DNA of 5,816 nt, taken from contig JAEUMX010000344.1 in assembly GCA_016791285.1 (NCBI GenBank), positions 1-5,816 on the forward strand, given 5' to 3'. Below, one piece after another: positions 1-5,816 of the stretch. The notes beneath the pieces are model-generated. The model saw only the letters and a list, made by a program, of their open reading frames with translations, had not been told where the DNA came from and did not search any database. Made by a program: the position numbers and the translations under genes. The DNA comes from Burkholderiales bacterium (GTDB lineage: Bacteria > Pseudomonadota > Gammaproteobacteria > Burkholderiales > JAEUMW01). Every line of letters begins with the position of its first letter. Position 1 is the first letter of the stretch.

Positions 1-215
1 TGGGCGCCGTGGTCGGGCTCTTCTTCGGCCTGGCGGGGCTGATCCTCGGTCCCTTCGTGGGCGCGTTCCTGGGCCAGTACCTCGCCACGCGCGATTTCGC
101 CCGGTCCGGCAAGGCGGGATGGGGCACACTGCTCGGCTTCATCGCCGGCAGTCTCGCGAAAGTGGTGCTGGCGATCGCGATGGTGATCATCTTCGCGGTG
201 GCATACTTCTCCTGA
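1..215 (+). CDS. DUF456-type small membrane protein, C-terminal part (5' end off window)
   Basis: Only the last 70 or so residues are present. The frame is open to the left edge, so the gene begins outside the window, and the GTG at 9 is simply an internal valine codon. What is visible is very hydrophobic and glycine-rich, with a GLAGLILGPFVGAFLGQYL stretch followed by a short charged turn (ATRDFARSGKAG) and a closing membrane segment (VVLAIAMVIIFAVAYFS) that ends at the stop codon 213-215. The repeated glycines spaced along the first helix and the 'GP..GA..G' pattern are typical of DUF456 proteins, small bacterial inner-membrane proteins of about 160 residues with no established function. 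The assignment is by recognition of this motif, not by a search. A large hairpin starts five bases after the stop, which suggests that transcription or the stable mRNA ends here. Confidence 0.72.
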   Translation, partial: GAVVGLFFGLAGLILGPFVGAFLGQYLATRDFARSGKAGWGTLLGFIAGSLAKVVLAIAMVIIFAVAYFS

Positions 216-219
216 TTCA

Positions 220-271
220 GGGAGCGCGGGAGGGATGATCGCGGCGACCCTCATCCCCCTTCCCGCCTCCC
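220..271 (+). terminator. Long imperfect hairpin after the DUF456 gene, possible terminator
   Basis: Bases 220-238 can pair with 251-271. The inner stem GGGATGA (232-238) with TCATCCC (251-257) is perfect. The outer stem, 220-231 with 260-271, pairs with single-base bulges at C225 and T261, and there is a two-base bulge at 258-259. The loop is 12 bases. It lies between the DUF456 stop (215) and the next gene start (291). No T-run follows; the downstream bases are a C/T mix (272-280), so a canonical intrinsic terminator is not supported. It may protect the 3' end of the mRNA, or help termination in another way. Confidence 0.4.
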
Positions 272-290
272 CCTTCCCCCATGGAATCCA

Positions 291-1136
291 ATGACCTCGA
301 CATCCGAAACCCAGAGCATGGCCGTATTCTGCGACTACGAGAACGTCGCACTCGGCGTGCGCGACGCGAAGTACGAAAAGTTCGACATCAAGAAAGTGCT
401 CGAGCGGCTGCTGCTCAAGGGCAGCATCATCGTGAAGAAGGCGTATTGCGACTGGGCCCGCTACAAGGACGCCAAGAAACCGATGCACGAGGCGGCGTTC
501 GAGCTGATCGACATTCCTCACGTGCGCCAGTCCGGCAAGAATTCCGCCGACATCCGCATGGTGGTGGACGCGCTCGACCTCTGCTACACCAAGTCGCACG
601 TGACGACGTTCGTGCTCATCACGGGCGACTCGGACTTCTCGCCGCTCGTGTCGAAGCTGCGCGAGAATGCGAAGACCGTGATCGGCGTCGGCGTGAAGAA
701 CTCGACGTCCGACCTGCTGATTTCCAACTGCGACGAGTTCATCTATTACGACGACCTCGTGCGCGTGCAGCCGAAGAAGAAAGCGGCGACGCGCAAGAAG
801 GCCGCGCCCAAGACCGCGCCGGCGGGCGAGACGCCGGCCGAGGCCGCGAAACCCGAAGTGGTAAAGTCGGAGGAGGAGAAGAAGCAGGACGTCCTGGACC
901 TCGTGATGGAGACGATCGAGGCGATGTTCTCCGAGCGCGCGGAGGACGAAAAGATCTGGGGCTCGATGGTGAAGCAGACGCTGCGTCGCCGCCAACCCGG
1001 CTTCAACGAGTCCTACCACGGGTTCAGCTCGTTCGGCAAACTGCTGGACGAGCTCGAGTCACGCAAACTGCTCGAGCTCGAGCACGACGAGAAGTCCGGG
1101 GGGGTCGTGATCAAGGGCTTCAATCCGGACTACTGA
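291..1136 (+). CDS. NYN-domain (PIN-like) putative ribonuclease with C-terminal OST-HTH/LOTUS domain
   Basis: This 281-residue protein has two recognisable domains. Residues about 10-158 are a NYN domain of the LabA/DUF88 type: strand one carries FCDYENV (D15, N18), the middle carries NSADIRMVVDALD (D87, D93), and a later strand carries LITGDSDFSPLV (D113, D115). These acidic residues match the metal-binding set of PIN-like nucleases, so the active site looks intact. Residues about 161-198 are a lysine/alanine/proline/glutamate-rich linker, probably disordered. Residues about 200-276 resemble an OST-HTH/LOTUS RNA-binding domain, with W223, the PGF around 236-238, GFSSFGKLL (244-252) and a hydrophobic end. 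Family knowledge points to RNA cleavage or RNA binding in the cytoplasm; the target is unknown. The ATG at 291 has GGA five bases upstream. An in-frame ATG at 318, directly before the first strand, is an alternative start. cstA follows after 31 bp, so co-transcription is likely. Confidence 0.9.
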   Translation: MTSTSETQSMAVFCDYENVALGVRDAKYEKFDIKKVLERLLLKGSIIVKKAYCDWARYKDAKKPMHEAAFELIDIPHVRQSGKNSADIRMVVDALDLCYTKSHVTTFVLITGDSDFSPLVSKLRENAKTVIGVGVKNSTSDLLISNCDEFIYYDDLVRVQPKKKAATRKKAAPKTAPAGETPAEAAKPEVVKSEEEKKQDVLDLVMETIEAMFSERAEDEKIWGSMVKQTLRRRQPGFNESYHGFSSFGKLLDELESRKLLELEHDEKSGGVVIKGFNPDY

Positions 1137-1167
1137 AGCGCACGATCGAGCGATCGGGATCGCACGC

Positions 1168-3246
<2,079 letters not shown>

Positions 3247-3282
3247 CGCGCGCCGAACGAGGCGACGCACACAATTCAAGCG

Positions 3283-3288
3283 AAGGAG
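3283..3288 (+). promoter_or_regulatory. Strong ribosome binding site for qorA
   Basis: AAGGAG stands seven bases before the ATG at 3296, a near-perfect Shine-Dalgarno match. It fixes the start and suggests more efficient translation than the weakly led genes upstream. Confidence 0.8.
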
Positions 3289-3295
3289 ACATCCA

Positions 3296-4270
3296 ATGGC
3301 CAAGGCGATTCGCATCCACCAGCCCGGCGGACCCGAAGTCCTGCAACTGGAGGACCTCGAGGTCGGCGCGCCCGGTGACGGTCAGGTCCGCATCCGGCAA
3401 ACCGCGATCGGCATCAACTACATCGACACCTACCACCGCACCGGGGCCTATCCGCTGCCCCTGCCGACGGGCATCGGGCTGGAAGGTGCCGGCGTGGTCG
3501 AGGCGGCAGGGCCCGGTGTGATCGAGCTCCGGCCAGGGGATCGCGTCGCCTACGCGGGCGGACCGGTCGGTGCGTATGCGACCGAGCGGCTGATGCCGGC
3601 GGACCGGCTGGTGAAGGTGCCCGACGGCATCGGCGACCAGCAGGCGGCGGGGATGATGCTGAAGGGCATGACCGCGGAGTATCTGATCCGGCGCACGTTT
3701 CCGGTGAAGGCAGGCGACACCGTGCTGTGGCACGCGGCGGCGGGCGGCGTCGGGCTGATCGCGTGCCAGTGGCTGAAGGCCCGCGGCGCGCATGTGATCG
3801 GAACGGTCGGCAGCGACGAGAAGGCCGCGCTGGCGAAAGCCCACGGTTGCGAGCATCCGGTGGTCTACACCCGCGAGGATTTCGTGGCGCGGGTGAAGGA
3901 GATCACGGGCGGCAAGGGCGTCCCTGTAGTCTACGACTCGGTGGGCAAGGACACTTTCGCGCGCTCCATCGACTGCCTGCGCCCGCGCGGCATGCTGGTG
4001 CTCTTTGGCGCCGCGTCCGGACCGGTGCCGCCGCTCGATTCGCAGATCCTCGCGCAGAAGGGCTCCCTCTTCCTGACGCGCCCGACGCTCTTCACCTACA
4101 CCGCCAGCCGTGAAGACCTCGTCCTCAGCGCGACGAGCCTGTTCGACGTGGTCCGTTCCGGGCAGGTCAAGATCGAGGTAAGCCGCACGTATCCGCTCGC
4201 GCAAGCGCAGCAGGCACACCGCGATCTGGAGAGCCGCAAGACCACGGGCTCACTGCTGCTCCTGCCCTGA
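3296..4270 (+). CDS. qorA: NADPH:quinone oxidoreductase, zinc-independent MDR family (QorA type)
   Basis: The 324-residue product matches the length of E. coli QorA (327) and zeta-crystallin relatives. It would reduce quinones with NADPH in the cytoplasm. The N-terminal GroES-like domain covers about 1-125, with the signature GINYIDTYHRTGAYP (39-53) and GLEGAGVVEAAG (61-72). The Rossmann domain follows, with the NADPH-binding AAAGGVG (147-153) and the conserved YDSVGKDTF (213-221). The cysteine and histidine ligands of zinc alcohol dehydrogenases are missing, as expected for this subfamily. The C-terminal ESRKTTGSLLLLP is also typical. The gene is 49 bp after cstA and is read in the same direction, so it may share a transcript, although a promoter in the gap cannot be excluded. 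Its last 21 bases overlap the end of the opposing ydiK-like gene. Physiological substrate is inferred; related enzymes also reduce enones. Confidence 0.93.
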   Translation: MAKAIRIHQPGGPEVLQLEDLEVGAPGDGQVRIRQTAIGINYIDTYHRTGAYPLPLPTGIGLEGAGVVEAAGPGVIELRPGDRVAYAGGPVGAYATERLMPADRLVKVPDGIGDQQAAGMMLKGMTAEYLIRRTFPVKAGDTVLWHAAAGGVGLIACQWLKARGAHVIGTVGSDEKAALAKAHGCEHPVVYTREDFVARVKEITGGKGVPVVYDSVGKDTFARSIDCLRPRGMLVLFGAASGPVPPLDSQILAQKGSLFLTRPTLFTYTASREDLVLSATSLFDVVRSGQVKIEVSRTYPLAQAQQAHRDLESRKTTGSLLLLP

Positions 4271-5371
4271 CTTCGGGGACGCCTTCTCGACTGCGCTGCG
4301 AATCGGCACGGGCGACCCCGTCGACTGCGGAAGGCGGGACGAGGCGAGCCACCACTGGCCCACGCCCCAGCCCACGGCGAGGAAGATCGGCCCGAGAAAG
4401 ACGCCGACGAAGCCGAACGCGAGCACGCCGCCGAACACGCCGAGCAGCACCAGCGCGAACGGCAGCTTGGCGCCGCGGCTGATGAGCAGCGGCTTCACGA
4501 TGTTGTCGATGCCGCTGATGACGAAGAAGCCCCAGAGCGCCATGAAGACCGCCCAGCCGATCTCGTCCTGATTGACGAGCCAGATGGTGGCCGCACCCCA
4601 CACCAGCGGCGGCCCGACCGGGATGAGCGAGAGCAGGAACGTGAGCGCGCCGAGCAGCAGCGCCCACGGCACGCCCGCGATGAGGAAACCGACCGTGGCG
4701 ATCAGCCCCTGGGCGAGTGCCGTCCCCAGGATGCCGTACACCACGCCGACGATGGTGGCATTGATGGTTTCCAGCACCTCGTCGCCCACCGGGCCGGCAA
4801 CGCGCTCCAGCGCCCCGCGCGCGGCCTCCCGCAAGGCGTCGCCGTCGCGAAAGAGAAAAAACGCCACGAAAACGGCGAGGGTCAGTTGCAGCAGCCCCTG
4901 GCCGAGCCCCTTGCCGACCGCGAGCAGCAGCCGCTGGGCCGGATCGAGGAACTGTTTCAGGAACGTCGCCATTTCTTCGCGGCTTGCCGCCAGGCGATGC
5001 CAGTAGGCGTCCAGCTGGCCGCCCACCACCGGGAGCGTCTTGAGCCAGTCCGGCGGCCCGGACGGTGCTGCGGCGAGCCACTCCTTGATCGTTCCGACGA
5101 GTTCCGGCACGTTCTTCCCGAGGCTTGCGGCGAGCAGCACCACCGGCGTGATCACGAGCGCCGCGAAGAGCAGCGACATCGCGAGCGCCGCGAGCGTCGA
5201 GCGTTGCCGTAACACCGCCCGCAGCCGCAGATAGAGCGGCCACGTCGACACGGCGATCACCACCGCGAAGAGCAGCGCCGTGATGAACGGCTGCAGCACG
5301 AGAAAGCAGCCGACCACCAGCAGGAAGGCCGCGACCGGGCGCGCGTAGGTCTCGAAGTGGCGCGTCGTCAT
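4250..5371 (-). CDS. ydiK: AI-2E family transporter, YdiK-like membrane protein
   Basis: This 373-residue inner-membrane protein has the length (E. coli YdiK is 370) and layout of the AI-2E exporter family (PF01594). It has hydrophobic segments at about 12-46 and 60-84, and a soluble middle part (about 85-145). Further membrane segments lie at about 150-175, 205-233, 236-268, 271-290 and 303-340. Conserved features are the FFLFRDGD (171-178), the SLIPVGPPLVWG block (248-259), the ISGIDNIVKPLLI block (285-297) and the FVGVFLGPIF loop (321-330). Some members export autoinducer-2 and others move ions such as Na+; which applies here cannot be read from sequence. The ATG at 5371 follows only a weak GGGT Shine-Dalgarno, but no better in-frame start is near, and a promoter is well placed upstream. 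The C-terminal tail after 345 is hydrophilic, and its last codons overlap the qorA 3' end. Confidence 0.92.
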   Translation of the reverse strand: MTTRHFETYARPVAAFLLVVGCFLVLQPFITALLFAVVIAVSTWPLYLRLRAVLRQRSTLAALAMSLLFAALVITPVVLLAASLGKNVPELVGTIKEWLAAAPSGPPDWLKTLPVVGGQLDAYWHRLAASREEMATFLKQFLDPAQRLLLAVGKGLGQGLLQLTLAVFVAFFLFRDGDALREAARGALERVAGPVGDEVLETINATIVGVVYGILGTALAQGLIATVGFLIAGVPWALLLGALTFLLSLIPVGPPLVWGAATIWLVNQDEIGWAVFMALWGFFVISGIDNIVKPLLISRGAKLPFALVLLGVFGGVLAFGFVGVFLGPIFLAVGWGVGQWWLASSRLPQSTGSPVPIRSAVEKASPKSGQEQQ

Positions 5372-5403
5372 GGTCGACCCGGGGTGCGGAAGGACATGCG
5401 TCG

Positions 5404-5432
5404 AGTGTAGGGGTGCGCGGGTGGAGTGTCCA
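5404..5432 (-). promoter_or_regulatory. Sigma70-like promoter for the ydiK-like gene
   Basis: Read on the minus strand, TGGACA (5432-5427, five of six matches to TTGACA) is followed after exactly 17 bases by TACACT (5409-5404, four of six to TATAAT). Transcription would start near 5397, giving a leader of about 25 bases before the ATG at 5371. The spacing and location agree with a housekeeping promoter, but this is a pattern match only. Confidence 0.5.
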
Positions 5433-5542
5433 CGGCGGCACGTCGGCGCCGCCCAAATCCAAAATCATGGCGGCGGCGTATTGCGATCTGGTGGCACGGA
5501 AACGGACTCGAGAACCCACTGTCCGGAGCCGCCCCAACCATT

Positions 5543-5572
5543 TCGACAACACGAACCGGGAGCGGGTATCCA
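5543..5572 (+). promoter_or_regulatory. Weak candidate promoter for the DUF4331 gene
   Basis: TCGACA (5543-5548, five of six to the -35 consensus) and TATCCA (5567-5572, three of six to the -10) are 18 bases apart and lie about 44 bases before the ATG at 5616. The -10 match is poor, so activator-dependent or alternative-sigma expression is possible. The small palindromes at 5563-5580 overlap the putative -10. Confidence 0.22.
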
Positions 5573-5580
5573 CCCGTGGA
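5563..5580 (+). repeat. Two overlapping small inverted repeats in the DUF4331 leader
   Basis: CGGGT-ATCC-ACCCG (5563-5576) and TCCAC-CC-GTGGA (5569-5580) are both perfect five-base inverted repeats and share bases 5569-5576. They could be an operator, or alternative RNA hairpins if transcribed. Short palindromes occur by chance in GC-rich DNA, so this is weak evidence. Confidence 0.3.
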
Positions 5581-5615
5581 CCTGCGCTTCCGATGACGCG
5601 AACAAGGAGAGTCTC

Positions 5616-5816
5616 ATGCATCGACACACCGGACTGGCTGCCGCGCTCCTGACATGCGTCGGACTGACTGCAACGGGCGCGAGTCTCGCCGCGAGTCACC
5701 GCGAAGCGCCCGGCGTTGCCGCCGACCCGACCGCCGACATCACCGACGTCTACGCCTTCGTGAGCTACGACGCCACCAATCTCGCGCGGGCCAGGGAGCA
5801 CCGTCGCGTCACGTTC
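5616..5816 (+). CDS. Exported DUF4331-family protein, N-terminal part (3' end off window)
   Basis: Only the first 67 codons are present, and the frame is open to the right edge. Residues 1-26 look like a signal peptide, with a short basic start (MHRH), a hydrophobic core (TGLAAALLTCVGLTATGASL) and a likely cleavage after the ASLAA at 22-26, so the mature protein would begin at SHREAPG. The segment SHREAP then DPTADITDVYAFVSYD (27-52) is the hallmark beginning of DUF4331 proteins, which are secreted or periplasmic and of unknown function; full-length members usually have several hundred residues. The ATG at 5616 is fixed by a strong AAGGAGA (5604-5610) five bases upstream and by the signal peptide. 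It is transcribed divergently from the ydiK-like gene, with 244 bp between the starts. Recognition rests on the N-terminal motif alone. Confidence 0.85.
   Translation, partial: MHRHTGLAAALLTCVGLTATGASLAASHREAPGVAADPTADITDVYAFVSYDATNLARAREHRRVTF

Noticed and set aside
1143..1162. Repeated GATCG/CGATCG units between the NYN gene and cstA
   Set aside because: Two CGATCG palindromes and a third GATCG lie close together, but the spacing is irregular and the loop between the palindromes is only two bases. CGATCG is common at this base composition, so I see no supported function.
5498..5523. ECF-sigma-like promoter GGAAAC-N16-TGTC ahead of the DUF4331 gene
   Set aside because: A second equally loose match (GAACC 5553-5557 with CGTG 5575-5578) exists in the same region. 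Such short patterns are frequent in GC-rich DNA, and no sigma factor gene is seen in the window.
4167..5801. 544-codon open frame on the minus strand over the ydiK-like gene
   Set aside because: Its composition is Arg/Ala/Gly-rich and it spans the intergenic region and two other genes. The AI-2E family protein in the other frame is clearly the real gene.

Overview
The window is GC-rich (I estimate about two thirds G+C) and tightly packed. Five of its six genes have third-position-GC-rich codon use and Proteobacteria-type families. A beta- or gammaproteobacterium, perhaps an environmental lineage, fits best. This is an inference from family content and composition; there is no rRNA or other taxonomic marker here.

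Layout from left to right: (1) the 3' end of a DUF456-type small membrane protein gene, followed at once by a long imperfect hairpin (220-271); (2) a NYN-domain putative ribonuclease with a C-terminal OST-HTH/LOTUS RNA-binding domain (291-1136); (3) 31 bp later, a full-length CstA-family carbon-starvation transporter (1168-3246); (4) 49 bp later, a zinc-independent NADPH:quinone oxidoreductase of the QorA type (3296-4270). Genes 2-4 point the same way with short gaps and could be one transcript. (5) On the minus strand, an AI-2E/YdiK-family membrane protein (5371-4250), whose 3' end overlaps the qorA 3' end by 21 bp; it has a good sigma70-like promoter at 5432-5404. (6) After a 244-bp divergent intergenic region, the start of an exported DUF4331-family protein (5616 onward), cut by the right edge.

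The genes do not form an obvious single pathway. CstA imports pyruvate or peptides in characterised relatives, QorA handles quinones with NADPH, and the NYN-LOTUS protein probably acts on RNA. The window looks like ordinary chromosomal housekeeping and accessory content. I see no insertion sequence, phage, CRISPR, tRNA or rRNA, and no clear sign of an undescribed multi-gene system. The points most worth a second look are the NYN-LOTUS gene ahead of cstA, the absence of the small YbdD/YjiX-type partner gene after cstA, the qorA/ydiK 3' overlap, the hairpin after the DUF456 gene, and the palindromes in the leader of the DUF4331 gene.
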